From assembly GCA_029258605.1 (NCBI GenBank), contig JARHYE010000003.1, positions 1 through 32,111 on the forward strand: a DNA stretch of 32,111 nt, in the 5' to 3' direction. The notes beneath the pieces are model-generated. The model did not search any database. It worked only from the letters and a program-made list of their open reading frames with translations, and had not been told where the DNA came from. Position 1 is the first letter of the stretch. Every line of letters starts with the position of its first letter. Made by a program: the position numbers and the translations under genes. Origin of the DNA: Ruminococcus sp. (GTDB lineage Bacteria > Bacillota > Clostridia > Lachnospirales > Lachnospiraceae). Shown here one piece after another: positions 14,656 to 23,478 of this stretch.

Positions 14656-17600
14656 TTAAATATTAAAATCTTTTTCTGATAGAATTACTCGATCCTTATC
14701 ATCTGTGTTTTTTCCAAAAACTTTTTTAACAAGTTTCTTCGCAGATGTTTTCTTGGAATGTCCAATTGCCTCATCCATCACTTCTTTGACTTCTGCAATT
14801 GTAACGGAATGATCTTCTCGCTGCAAAGCATCAATTCTGCTATACAATGCAAGAATTCCCATTTCATCAATTCGATATCCATTCTCCTGTGCATAGGTCT
14901 GACCAAATGTAACAAGTTCATCATTAATAAAAATTGGAACTTCCAAACGGCTTGTGAATTTTCTTCTAAATTCTCTGTTAGATGCAAGAAGTCTTTCTAG
15001 AGGTTTTCTTTGCTCTTCTAACACAATCAGAAGTTCACCGGTATCTCTTTCCATCGCCTTATTAAGACGTGCAACTGTCTTTTCATTCATTTTGGACGCT
15101 TTCTCTATGATCAATGCACCGCCATAGAGCTTATCACAAATTTCACCGATTTTCTTTTTATTAAGAGATTCTCCTGTTACAATTGCAACTTTTCCTTTTC
15201 GAACGTTTCTTTGCTTTTGAATTGCCTTTACAACATCAACCGCAAGAACTGTTTTTCCATTTCCTTTATTTCCAATGATTAAAAGGTTGCCTGTCTTAGA
15301 AGTACCTCTACGATTTGTACAGTTGCGCTCTTGCTCGAGAACATCCACAAGCTGCTCACTCATTCCTCTTACTGGAACAAAATATGAAAACAGTTTTTTC
15401 TGTTCCTCTGTAAGTCCTGCTCTTGTACCAATCTCGCTTTGTGTTTCCAAATCATAACGACCATGTACTAAAAATCCAGTACCTGACATAGACAATGCAT
15501 CAGAAATTTCATTCATTGGAAGTGGTGCTGTTTTTCCAGTTGCAATTAATTTTGCCGTTTCTTTTCTACTAAGAGGCGTACTCTTTGATAATAAGCTAAA
15601 TTCCTCTTCGTCTGGAACTTCTCTGTCATCTATTTCATTTTGATTTTCTGGATTCACTCTAAATTCCGCTTCAAATCCAGCTTGAATATCTTCATAATCT
15701 TCTTCAAATTCTTCATCTAGATATCCGTGTTGATCGTCATCATCGAACATATCGGTAAGTTCTTCTTCGTCTTCTAGTTCTTCTTCAAAAGCATCTGCAA
15801 GTTCTTCCTCTTCTTCCAGCTCTTCTTCAAAGGTATCGGTAAGCTCTTCCTCGTCATCTAGCTCTTCTTCAAAGGTATCGGCAAGCTCTTCCTCGTCGTC
15901 TAGTTCTTCTTCAAAGGTATCGGTAAGCTCTTCCTCATCCTCAAACTCTTCTTCCAACGTATCGACTAGTTCTTCTTCTTCATCTAGCTCTTCTTCAAAA
16001 GCATCCTCAAACTCTTCTTCAAAAGCATCTGCAAGTTCTTCCTCTTCTTCTAGTTCTTCTCCTAGAGAATCTTCCAGTTCTTCTTCCTGCTCGTTGCCTT
16101 CCAAAGCATCTGTGAAATCTTCTTCTTCGTTAAGGAATGCCTCAATGTCATCTATACGAAGTTGCTGTGTAACCTCGCCCATGTTTTCATGTGGTTCCTC
16201 TTCTACTTTTTCTGTTTTTGGAATTTCTTTTTCCTCAACAACTTGTGGCTGAACACCTTCAATTTCATCAATTAGTCTTTGAATTTCTTCTGGTAGTATC
16301 GGAGTTGTATCCTTCTTGATTTTTTCCATTTCAACCTCTTCCATCCCATCTAAACTTTCATTTTCAGACTCGTCTAATAACTTTTCTAGTGATAATTCTT
16401 CTATTTCTCCTAGTATTTCTTCAGATTTCTCTAAGAAGTCCTCGGATTCGTCCAGTGTTTCTGCTTCCTCTTCCGATAACTCCAAGATTTCTTCTGGCAA
16501 CTCTGCCGTCTCATCTAAGAGATCTTCTATTCCACTTGGCATCTCTACGGTTTCATCTAACAGTTCTGTTATTCCACTCGGCATTTCCACTGTTTCATCT
16601 AGTATTTCTTCAGATTCCTCTAAGAAGTCTTCGGATTCCTCTAAGAAGTCTTCGGATTCGTCCAAGATTTCTGCTTCCTCTTCTGACAACTCCAAAATCT
16701 CTTCCGGTAGCTCTGCTGTCTCGTCTGACAGTTCTTCTACTTCTTCCGGTAGCTCTGCTGTCTCATCTGACAATTCTTCTACTTCTTCCGGTAGCTCTGC
16801 TGTCTCATCTGACAATTCTTCTACTTCTTCTGGTAGCTCTGCTGTCTCATCTGACAGTTCTTCTACTTCTTCTGGTAGTTCTGCTGTCTCATCTGACAAC
16901 TCCTCCGTATGATGTGACACCTCGGTCTCAAGTGGCTCTGCCTTAAGTTCTTCTAAATCAGGATCAAACCGAGTAAACTTTCTATCCCTTTTTGCTGTGA
17001 TCTCACTCACAAGATTCACGTCAATGACAGACTCTATTTCTTCTATAGCAGTTTCTAGTTCCGGAAGTTCATCAACAAAATTGTCCTTGTCGGACTCTTG
17101 CGCTGGTCCTTCTACCACACCTTCACTCTGCTCTTCTTGTTGCATGGTTTCTTCTAATTCTGGATTCAGCAATACTTTTATGGCATCTTCCAGTTTCATC
17201 GTTTTTGCAATCCCTTTCTTTTCCAAGCGTTGTAAAATGTCCTCTATGGATTCTTTTTTCTCTAGTTTTTTTTCAGGGACTTTTTTCTTTTCTTCCTTTA
17301 CCGGCTCTTCTGCAGGTTCTTCTTTTTCCTTTTCTTCCTTCACGGGTACTGGTTCTGGTTTTTTTAGTGTTATCTCTGAAAAATCACACCTTGTTTTCCC
17401 GTCAGAAGATTGGGATTCCTCTTTTACTTTATTTACTACTTGCTCTTTTTCTTTCTGATACTTTTCTACGTTTGGAATTCGATCTGTTACAGATGCCGGC
17501 TTTTCATATCTGTGATCGTATTTTTCCTGCTGAGAAGGGGTAAGTGGCTTATACTGCATTTTTAATTCCATAGCTTTATAAACATACTTTCCTTCACTAA

Positions 17601-18114
17601 ACCAAAGGATAAGATCGTCACATTCTTCCAGACATTCTGCTGTCATCCCAGCTTCCTGATATCTCTTTGCCAGTTCATATGCCCATTCTTCAATATATTC
17701 TGCCTTTTTAAATTCACAAAGAGCTTCTATCTGCTGCTCAATCGGTGCACGTTTTGCTCTTAAAATTTTATATTTCAAAATATACTGTGCAGGGTCTTTT
17801 GGCGCTACTCGAAGGAACTCATCATAATAGTCAATGGCTTCTGCCACATCACCTGTCCTTAAAGAAAGCATACACAAACGGTATAAAACTTTTCTACTTC
17901 CTTCCGTACGATGAAGGGCTAAATGCAAAACCTCATAACTTTTTTGATAATTTCCATTTCTTTCATAAATATCACTGACTGTCATCAGCATTGTGCTATT
18001 TCTAACTCTTCTCCAATCGATGGTATCCGCAATTTCAGCTGCTCTGTTATACGCTCCATTTTCCATAAGTTCAAGCATCTCTTCTGTCTTTAACTTATAT
18101 TCGTATTTATCCAT
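14656..18114 (-). CDS. Large TPR / acidic-repeat / CbxX-like AAA protein
   Basis: The function of this 1152-residue protein is unknown. Residues about 10-190 are helical repeats of TPR type (NGNYQKSYEVLHLAL, GDVAEAIDYYDEFLRVAPKD). About 210-400 are a charged linker. About 405-474 hold five copies of a 14-residue unit (ELSDETAELPEEVE), then related Leu/Asp/Glu repeats to about 580, and about 690-790 a second Glu/Asp-rich 14-residue repeat. The C-terminal 270 residues resemble a CbxX/CfqX AAA domain: Walker A GNKGNGKT (948-955), then GGALIIEKA where an active member would have IDEA, and ERLLASNREFRRKF. The frame opens upstream with TTG at 18147, but GAGGTG six bases before the ATG at 18114 decides the start. 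No membrane segment is seen. Monocistronic, with promoter and terminator. Confidence 0.8.
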   Translation of the reverse strand: MDKYEYKLKTEEMLELMENGAYNRAAEIADTIDWRRVRNSTMLMTVSDIYERNGNYQKSYEVLHLALHRTEGSRKVLYRLCMLSLRTGDVAEAIDYYDEFLRVAPKDPAQYILKYKILRAKRAPIEQQIEALCEFKKAEYIEEWAYELAKRYQEAGMTAECLEECDDLILWFSEGKYVYKAMELKMQYKPLTPSQQEKYDHRYEKPASVTDRIPNVEKYQKEKEQVVNKVKEESQSSDGKTRCDFSEITLKKPEPVPVKEEKEKEEPAEEPVKEEKKKVPEKKLEKKESIEDILQRLEKKGIAKTMKLEDAIKVLLNPELEETMQQEEQSEGVVEGPAQESDKDNFVDELPELETAIEEIESVIDVNLVSEITAKRDRKFTRFDPDLEELKAEPLETEVSHHTEELSDETAELPEEVEELSDETAELPEEVEELSDETAELPEEVEELSDETAELPEEVEELSDETAELPEEILELSEEEAEILDESEDFLEESEDFLEESEEILDETVEMPSGITELLDETVEMPSGIEDLLDETAELPEEILELSEEEAETLDESEDFLEKSEEILGEIEELSLEKLLDESENESLDGMEEVEMEKIKKDTTPILPEEIQRLIDEIEGVQPQVVEEKEIPKTEKVEEEPHENMGEVTQQLRIDDIEAFLNEEEDFTDALEGNEQEEELEDSLGEELEEEEELADAFEEEFEDAFEEELDEEEELVDTLEEEFEDEEELTDTFEEELDDEEELADTFEEELDDEEELTDTFEEELEEEEELADAFEEELEDEEELTDMFDDDDQHGYLDEEFEEDYEDIQAGFEAEFRVNPENQNEIDDREVPDEEEFSLLSKSTPLSRKETAKLIATGKTAPLPMNEISDALSMSGTGFLVHGRYDLETQSEIGTRAGLTEEQKKLFSYFVPVRGMSEQLVDVLEQERNCTNRRGTSKTGNLLIIGNKGNGKTVLAVDVVKAIQKQRNVRKGKVAIVTGESLNKKKIGEICDKLYGGALIIEKASKMNEKTVARLNKAMERDTGELLIVLEEQRKPLERLLASNREFRRKFTSRLEVPIFINDELVTFGQTYAQENGYRIDEMGILALYSRIDALQREDHSVTIAEVKEVMDEAIGHSKKTSAKKLVKKVFGKNTDDKDRVILSEKDFNI
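15745..16047 (-). repeat. Acidic 42-bp tandem repeats (second block)
   Basis: This part of the large AAA-like gene encodes about seven imperfect copies of a 14-residue Glu/Asp unit of the form EEELDDEEELTDTF. Copies differ at D/E, T/A and F/L positions, so the array has diverged more than the first block. Confidence 0.85.
16693..16902 (-). repeat. 42-bp tandem repeats, five copies (first block)
   Basis: Five consecutive copies of a 42-bp unit encode ELSDETAELPEEVE, the last ending EEIL. The copies are nearly identical at the nucleotide level, including synonymous positions, which suggests recent expansion by slippage or recombination. Partial related units continue to about 16400. Confidence 0.92.
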
Positions 18115-18173
18115 TGCATTCACCTCATAATAATGATTACTATCCAATTTATATTTTTGAGAATCTTCTCTTC

Positions 18174-18202
18174 AGTTTACCATAAGCACTGAACAATGTC
18201 AA
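18174..18202 (-). promoter_or_regulatory. Sigma-A promoter of the TPR/acidic/AAA gene
   Basis: On the minus strand a perfect TTGACA (18197-18202) is 17 bases from TAAACT (18174-18179). Initiation near 18167 leaves about 50 nt before the start codon. A 7-bp hairpin (CAGCTTC/GAAGCTG) lies between the vanZ-like stop and this promoter but has no T-tract. Confidence 0.8.
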
Positions 18203-18252
18203 AATTCTCTTGCCCAGCAGCTTCTTTCTCCCCTTTGCTACCGAAGCTGGTT

Positions 18253-18723
18253 TTATCTTTTTCTTTTAACAATCCTCTCCACTGTAAAGATCATACCACT
18301 TCCCAAAAGTGCTCCTAAAAAATCAATCCCTACATCTTTTACAGAAGGACCTCGTCCGTCCACAAAAGACTGATGATACTCATCTAGGCCTGCCGCTGCC
18401 AAACACAAAATAATGGTAACAAAAAATAAACGGATCCCACGTATATGATAGAAATATAACGGGAAAGCAAATGAACATGCTAATAGCAAATATTCTGTCA
18501 TATGTGCAAGTTTACGTATGTAATAGTGAATCTCTTCCGCACTTTGTGCAAGTTCTTTGGACTCTTTTTGTTCCTGCAAAAAATTGTTCTTAAGTTCCAT
18601 CAACTTATAACTTATTTGATAACTCAAACTTCCAGACTCCTCCCCTGTTTGAGCAGAAAACGAAAAAATAGTACATAAAAGAACAATCGCAGGAATCCAA
18701 GATAATATACGAAATTTTTTCAT
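18253..18723 (-). CDS. VanZ-like membrane protein
   Basis: This 156-residue protein belongs by motif to the VanZ family; the function of most members is unknown. Hydrophobic helices are near 6-24, 76-93, 97-113 and 132-148. The conserved blocks are RKLAHMTEYLLLA (about 70-82) and DEYHQSFVDGRGPSVKDVGID (about 114-134, written here across its motif). The ATG follows the kinase TAA by one base and has no good ribosome binding site of its own, so it is probably translated by coupling to the kinase. No other van-cluster genes are present, so resistance should not be assumed. Confidence 0.88.
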   Translation of the reverse strand: MKKFRILSWIPAIVLLCTIFSFSAQTGEESGSLSYQISYKLMELKNNFLQEQKESKELAQSAEEIHYYIRKLAHMTEYLLLACSFAFPLYFYHIRGIRLFFVTIILCLAAAGLDEYHQSFVDGRGPSVKDVGIDFLGALLGSGMIFTVERIVKRKR

Positions 18724-18724
18724 T

Positions 18725-20323
18725 TTATTTTACCATTTCAACTGCAGTTCTTTCTACTGCAAGTCCTTTTTTATATCTTTCCATGAAAATTTCATATCCT
18801 TCTACATCTTTAGGATCCGGAACAACTGTAACACTTTCTGCATCAGCAAACACATTTTCTTCCAAGTATTGTGTAAGTGTCTGTTCCTTTTGTTTCCACA
18901 ACATATAAGCTCCCAAAACGGCGATTCCAAACGCGCCTCCTTCTGCTGCTGTTTTCATAACAGAAACAGGTGTGTTTAATGCTGACGCCAGAATTGTTTG
19001 ACCAACTTTTTCTGTTTTAAAGAGCCCTCCATGTGCAAAGATCACATCCACCTTCACTCCTTCTTCCTGAAGGAGAAGATCATTTCCAATCTTAATTGCT
19101 CCAAGGGATGTGTAAAGATGTGTTCTCATGAAATTAGCCAAAGAAAAATTGCAGTTCTGCTCTCTTACAAAAAGCGGACGTCCCTCTGTAAAATCTGTAA
19201 TATGTTCTCCTGAGAAATAATTGTAAGAAAGAAGCCCACCACAGTCTTTATCTCCTGTAAGTGCCAGATGATACAGTCCCTCGTATAACTGATCTAACTC
19301 CATTTTTACCCCGAAATGATCACAAAATTGTTTAAAAATCTGAACCCATGCATTGAGATCGGAAGTACAATTATTGCAATGTACCATAGCAACACAATTG
19401 CCTTCTGGTGTTGTAACAATATCAATTTCCGGATACACTTTTGAAAGTTTCTTTTCTAGAACAATCATGGAAAATACAGAAGTACCCGCAGACACATTTC
19501 CTGTACGGACTTTTATACTATTGGTTGCAACCATTCCCGTTCCCGCATCTCCTGCTGGTGGACACATTGGTATCCCCGCTTTTAATGTTCCAGACGGATC
19601 TAAAAGTGCTGCTCCTTCTTCTGTAAGTGTGCCGCCTTTTTCTCCAGCTACAAGCACTTTTGGAAGAATCTCTTCGATTTTCCATGGATACTTTTGTTCT
19701 GAAATTTTTTCATCGAATTTCTTTACCATATCCTTATAGTATGTGTTTGTCTCAGGGTCTATTGGGAACATCCCCGAAGCATCATCAACTCCAAGCACTT
19801 TTTCTCCACTTAACTTCCAATGCACATATCCTGACAATGTAGTCATATAACGAATGTTCTTTACATGATCAAGCTGATCTAGTATGGATTGGTATAAATG
19901 TGCTATACTCCATCTTTGTGGAATCTGATGTCCAAATAATTTAACCAATTCTTGTGCAGCTTTTTCTGTCATGGTGTTTCTCCATGTACGGAACGGCACC
20001 AGTTGTTGATCGTTTTCATCAAATACTAAGTATCCATGCATCATCGCACTAATTCCAATTGCTCCAATGGTTTCCAATTCTATTTGATACTGCTCTTTTA
20101 CATTCTCTCTTAATTCTTGAAAACATTTCTGGATTCCATTCCAAACATCATCCATATGATAAGTCCAGACTTCATTCTCCAGTTTGTTTTCCCATGAAAA
20201 ACTACCTGTTGCCAAGACCGTATGGTGCTCATCCACTAAAACCCCTTTGATTCTTGTGGATCCCAATTCAATCCCTAACACCGTTTTTCCTTCTGCAATC
20301 TTTCTTCGTTCTGTATTATCCAT
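18725..20323 (-). CDS. FGGY-family carbohydrate kinase, substrate unknown
   Basis: It phosphorylates a sugar or polyol with ATP; the substrate cannot be read from sequence, and xylulose or ribulose are the usual guesses for this group. The 532-residue protein starts with the ATPase phosphate-1 motif [11 protein letters not shown] (about 17-27). Later it has [31 protein letters not shown] and a C-terminal AHGGLFKT / [10 protein letters not shown] pattern. The frame is open to an ATG at 20443 overlapping the yolD stop, but a promoter with TATAAT lies inside that extension, and AGAGGA precedes the ATG at 20323, which is chosen. It is co-transcribed with the VanZ-like gene. No isomerase or transporter for a sugar pathway is nearby. 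Confidence 0.88.
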   Translation of the reverse strand: MDNTERRKIAEGKTVLGIELGSTRIKGVLVDEHHTVLATGSFSWENKLENEVWTYHMDDVWNGIQKCFQELRENVKEQYQIELETIGAIGISAMMHGYLVFDENDQQLVPFRTWRNTMTEKAAQELVKLFGHQIPQRWSIAHLYQSILDQLDHVKNIRYMTTLSGYVHWKLSGEKVLGVDDASGMFPIDPETNTYYKDMVKKFDEKISEQKYPWKIEEILPKVLVAGEKGGTLTEEGAALLDPSGTLKAGIPMCPPAGDAGTGMVATNSIKVRTGNVSAGTSVFSMIVLEKKLSKVYPEIDIVTTPEGNCVAMVHCNNCTSDLNAWVQIFKQFCDHFGVKMELDQLYEGLYHLALTGDKDCGGLLSYNYFSGEHITDFTEGRPLFVREQNCNFSLANFMRTHLYTSLGAIKIGNDLLLQEEGVKVDVIFAHGGLFKTEKVGQTILASALNTPVSVMKTAAEGGAFGIAVLGAYMLWKQKEQTLTQYLEENVFADAESVTVVPDPKDVEGYEIFMERYKKGLAVERTAVEMVK

Positions 20324-20368
20324 TTTCTTTTTTCCTCTATCTAATGATTTCATACTGATTTCACCATT

Positions 20369-20397
20369 ATTATACAAAAAAGTAAATCCAACTTCAA
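20369..20397 (-). promoter_or_regulatory. Sigma-A promoter for the FGGY kinase and VanZ-like gene
   Basis: On the minus strand TTGAAG (20392-20397) and a perfect TATAAT (20369-20374) are 17 bases apart. Initiation near 20362 gives a leader of about 39 nt to the ATG at 20323 and rules out the ATG at 20443 for this transcript. Confidence 0.7.
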
Positions 20398-20442
20398 TTT
20401 GATTCTGCCGTAAACTCAAATCTGTAACGCACGATGGTTCCA

Positions 20443-20862
20443 TTATAGGTCAATGGTATCCAAATAGGAAATGTCTTCTAACAGAATCGTGGTATGGTCC
20501 TCCATGATAAGTTTGTGTCCAACTGTGTCAACTTTCTTGATCGTCCCTGTGACCGTAAGATATGTTCCTCCTTCTTTTTGCAAATCTTTCAGAAAATAGG
20601 TGATGGAAACTTGCTCCTTTTTTTGAGGATTACAAAGAATCTGTGACAATTTCAAATTCAATTGTTCTTTTTCTTCCTCTGACAGTTCTATTTTTCTTTG
20701 TGTAAGCCGTGCTGTTTCCTTAATGGCGTCATTGTGTCCGGTGAGCGCTGCAAAAGGTGCAAACTGCGCCGCCCTGTCATGCAATGACATCCGTGCATGA
20801 ACCTTAGAAACAGGATGTTTATAGTCAATCATATCTTGGTATTTTGTTTGCTTTTTTTCCAT
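20443..20862 (-). CDS. YolD-like protein, partner of the Y-family polymerase
   Basis: YolD-like proteins are usually encoded next to UvrX/YqjW-type polymerases and are thought to assist or regulate them. The 139-residue protein has [20 protein letters not shown] (about 24-43), matching the family's PFAAL core, and a C-terminal part rich in strands ([25 protein letters not shown]). The gene starts eight bases after the polymerase stop, and both should be transcribed from the LexA-controlled promoter. It ends at TAATG, overlapping an ATG in the kinase frame that is probably not used. Confidence 0.85.
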   Translation of the reverse strand: MEKKQTKYQDMIDYKHPVSKVHARMSLHDRAAQFAPFAALTGHNDAIKETARLTQRKIELSEEEKEQLNLKLSQILCNPQKKEQVSITYFLKDLQKEGGTYLTVTGTIKKVDTVGHKLIMEDHTTILLEDISYLDTIDL

Positions 20863-20870
20863 TTCTTCTC

Positions 20871-22343
20871 CTAAGCTTTGTGTCCGCCAATTTGTCTATT
20901 CCGCTCCTTTGCGGTAGCTCCTTCTTCAAAATTCATTCCTTTAAGTACTGCATTTTTCCCATACTTTCTTTTAATAGACAACATTGCCAGTTGCACCTTT
21001 TTTTCTTTTTGTCGAATCTGCTCTTCTTCTTCCTTTTGTTTCTGAAGTGCTTCATAATCCGTAAAAAGATCAAGTTGCTCAAAAGCTTCTTTCCTATCTA
21101 TGTCTGATTCTTGTTTCACGTGATTGACAGAAATATTAATTCGTCGTATCAATAAATTTCGGTCCACAATCCGGTCATACAAATCACAGATTACTTTCAT
21201 GATTTCCCGTGTTGATGACGTATATTCTTTCATAGATTCTGTCCCATGCGCATGTTTTGGGATCTGTCTTCCATAATGATCCGTTTTAATCTCTCCTTGA
21301 AACATGCTTTTTTTCACAGGATCCAATAAATTTTCTATATCGTATCCAACGGTCAATACAATCTGATCTGTAACAAGACCTTTCTCTACCAAATCAAGGG
21401 AAAGTGTATCCGCCATTTCTTTTACAACAAGCCTTGCTTTTTCAAAGGTATAAGGACACGACAGGACCTGACCACTTCCAATACTTTTTGTCTGTGGTTT
21501 ATAACATTTAATATCCGTCATGGTACAAGGTTCCCATCCCCATGCATGATCAATTAACAATTCTGCATTGATCCCAAACATTTTATATAACAATTCTTCA
21601 TTGTAGAAATCTAGCGGATCACCAATAGAGCAACGTGCGATATCTCCCATGGTGTAAAGACCACAAGCTTCTAATTTTTTTGCATACCCTTTTCCTACTC
21701 TCCAGAAATCCGTCAGTGGTCTGTGATCCCACAACAATTCCCGATAGGACCGTTCATCTAACTGCGCAATCCGCACTCCATCTTTATCTGGCTGTATTTT
21801 TTTTGCCACAACATCCATTGCGACCTTACATAAATATAGATTGGTTCCGATTCCCGCGGTTGCCGTAATGCCCGTAGTCCTTAACACCTCTTGAATCATC
21901 GCTGCTGCCAGTTCCTTTGGGGTCATCTGATACGTTACAAGATAATCGGTAACATCCATAAACACTTCATCTATGGAATATACATGAATATCCTCTGGGG
22001 CAATATACTTAAGATAAATATCATAGATCCTGGTGCTGTATTCCATATACAAGGACATCCTAGGCGGCACTGCAATGTACGTAAGGGGTGGTTCTTTTGA
22101 ATGATTCATTCTCCTTAATGCATTGATCTTCTCAACTTGCTGAACCACTTCAAACAACCTTGGTCGCCCAGAAATCCCTTGTTTTTTCAATGCTGGGGAT
22201 ACGGCAAGACATATGGTCTTTTGCGTGCGCGACGCATCCGCAACAACAAGATTTGTTGTCAACGGATCCAGGTCCCTTTCCACACACTCCACAGATGCAT
22301 AAAAAGATTTCAAATCAATTGCAACATAACTTCTGCTCGACAA
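20871..22343 (-). CDS. Y-family translesion DNA polymerase (UvrX/YqjW-like)
   Basis: It should copy across damaged DNA with low fidelity as part of the SOS response. The 490-residue protein has the Y-family palm motifs: Asp10 in YVAIDLKSFYASVE, and Asp125 and Glu126 in YSIDEVFMDV; thumb and little-finger domains follow. QLDLF at about 423-427 is a canonical beta-clamp binding motif, after which comes a basic, glutamate-rich helical tail. The start is TTG at 22343, with AAGGAGAGG about six bases ahead; a nearby ATG at 22348 is in another frame. The gene is first in a unit with the YolD-like gene and has a LexA box and a good promoter upstream. Confidence 0.93.
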   Translation of the reverse strand: MSSRSYVAIDLKSFYASVECVERDLDPLTTNLVVADASRTQKTICLAVSPALKKQGISGRPRLFEVVQQVEKINALRRMNHSKEPPLTYIAVPPRMSLYMEYSTRIYDIYLKYIAPEDIHVYSIDEVFMDVTDYLVTYQMTPKELAAAMIQEVLRTTGITATAGIGTNLYLCKVAMDVVAKKIQPDKDGVRIAQLDERSYRELLWDHRPLTDFWRVGKGYAKKLEACGLYTMGDIARCSIGDPLDFYNEELLYKMFGINAELLIDHAWGWEPCTMTDIKCYKPQTKSIGSGQVLSCPYTFEKARLVVKEMADTLSLDLVEKGLVTDQIVLTVGYDIENLLDPVKKSMFQGEIKTDHYGRQIPKHAHGTESMKEYTSSTREIMKVICDLYDRIVDRNLLIRRINISVNHVKQESDIDRKEAFEQLDLFTDYEALQKQKEEEEQIRQKEKKVQLAMLSIKRKYGKNAVLKGMNFEEGATAKERNRQIGGHKA

Positions 22344-22399
22344 TCCATTCCTCTCCTTCCCTTACTTGTATATCACTTACTATTTCTTTTTTTAGCTTT

Positions 22400-22428
22400 A
22401 TCATACATGCAAACAGAAAAGAAATCAA
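22400..22428 (-). promoter_or_regulatory. Sigma-A promoter for the Y-family polymerase
   Basis: On the minus strand TTGATT (22423-22428) and TATGAT (22400-22405) are 17 bases apart. The LexA box begins eight bases upstream of the -35, a position from which repression is plausible. Confidence 0.75.
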
Positions 22429-22436
22429 TCATTTTT

Positions 22437-22450
22437 CGAACATATGTTTG
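22437..22450. promoter_or_regulatory. LexA (DinR) box
   Basis: CGAACATATGTTTG matches the Bacillus-type LexA consensus CGAAC-RNRY-GTTYG at every position. Its placement just upstream of the polymerase promoter makes SOS control of the polymerase/yolD unit very likely. Its left neighbour gene ends at 22454, so it cannot serve another promoter. Confidence 0.88.
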
Positions 22451-22453
22451 TTT

Positions 22454-23383
22454 TTATTTTTTATTTATCCATTCTAAAATGTCATAATATACTTGCTCTT
22501 TTTCCACCTCATTCAAAATCTCATGCCGCATTCCTTCATAGAGTTTCATCTCTACATCTTTTACTCCCGCTTTTCGAAAACAACGATACGCTTTTTGAAC
22601 GCCTTTTCCCATCTCTCCCACAGGATCATTTTTCCCTGCTATCAACAAAATTGGCTGCTCTTTGTCCATTTTTTCTATATTCGTCTGTTTGGTTATATAT
22701 CTTAACCCTGAAAGAAGATCTCGAAACAGTCCAACGGTTGTATCGCCCCCACAAAGCGGATCTTCTACATATGCATTGACATTTTCTTCATTTGCTGACA
22801 CCCAGTCTACCTGTGTTCTATTTGGGGCAAACTTTTTATTATAAGATCCAAAGGCAAGTTGATCCGTCAATGCACTAAATTTGTCTTTCCCAAGTCTTTT
22901 TATCTCCACTCCTGAAACAAGCTTTCCGCCAAAAATCGTCATAGCCGACGGATGTCCTGTTCCACATAGAATACAACCATCCATCTTCCCCGGATAACGA
23001 ATCAGATAACTTCTAGAGAGAAACGATCCCATAGAATGTCCAAATAAAAAATAAGATCTGCCTGGATACTCTTGTGCCGTTTTACATCTTAACTTCTCCA
23101 TATCATCAACAACATCCCACCAACCTTCATTTTCTCCAAAATAAAGTCGTGGTTTGTCTTGAACGACCGAACTTCCATGCCCTAAATGATCATTGGCAAC
23201 TACTACGAATCCTTGATCACATAAAAATTCTGCAAATTCATGATAGCGGTAACCATACTCTGCAATACCATGTGCAATTTGTACTACTCCTCGAATATAA
23301 GTATTTTCGGGAGTCCATTTATTTACATGTATTTTTGTTTTTCCATCACTTGATAAGTAATAAGATTCTGACATACGATTCAT
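22454..23383 (-). CDS. Alpha/beta hydrolase, monoacylglycerol-lipase-like
   Basis: This 309-residue cytoplasmic protein has the S33 serine aminopeptidase / monoacylglycerol lipase fold. The catalytic triad is visible: Ser117 in GHSMG, Asp253 in AGKNDPVG and His287 in GMRHEIL. VQIAHGIAEYGYRYHEF (about 34-50) and VVANDHLGHG are typical lysophospholipase L2/MGL blocks. AGGAGGG eight bases before the ATG supports the start. It is transcribed in line with the genes downstream but is separated from the polymerase by a LexA-controlled promoter. The substrate is unknown; a lipid ester is the best guess. Confidence 0.92.
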   Translation of the reverse strand: MNRMSESYYLSSDGKTKIHVNKWTPENTYIRGVVQIAHGIAEYGYRYHEFAEFLCDQGFVVVANDHLGHGSSVVQDKPRLYFGENEGWWDVVDDMEKLRCKTAQEYPGRSYFLFGHSMGSFLSRSYLIRYPGKMDGCILCGTGHPSAMTIFGGKLVSGVEIKRLGKDKFSALTDQLAFGSYNKKFAPNRTQVDWVSANEENVNAYVEDPLCGGDTTVGLFRDLLSGLRYITKQTNIEKMDKEQPILLIAGKNDPVGEMGKGVQKAYRCFRKAGVKDVEMKLYEGMRHEILNEVEKEQVYYDILEWINKK

Positions 23384-23440
23384 TCAGACGGCCCTCCTAT
23401 TTTTCTTACTGTATTTTTACAATGACCTCTAACTATACAC

Positions 23441-23478
23441 AAAGGGGTCCGACATTCTTGCCAGACCCCCTCTTTTTT
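23441..23478. terminator. Terminator after the secreted heptad-repeat gene
   Basis: GGGGTC (23444-23449) pairs with GACCCC (23464-23469) around a 14-nt loop. On the plus strand the stem is followed by CTCTTTTTT; on the minus strand, the direction of the gene ending at 23477, only TTTG follows. It is the only hairpin in this gap. Confidence 0.5.

Noticed and set aside
16316-16912. Plus-strand open frame coding for a serine-rich protein
   Set aside because: It is the antisense reading of the acidic 42-bp repeats; glutamate and leucine codons read backwards give serine-rich frames. No ribosome binding site or promoter supports it.
18253-18723. Vancomycin resistance determinants (VanZ-like here and VanY-like at 3745-4545)
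   Set aside because: The two genes are 14 kb apart and no vanH, vanA/B, vanX or vanRS genes are seen; both families are common outside resistance clusters.
20324-20443. A 40-residue N-terminal extension of the FGGY kinase
   Set aside because: A TTGAAG/TATAAT promoter lies inside it, and a good ribosome binding site precedes the later ATG at 20323.
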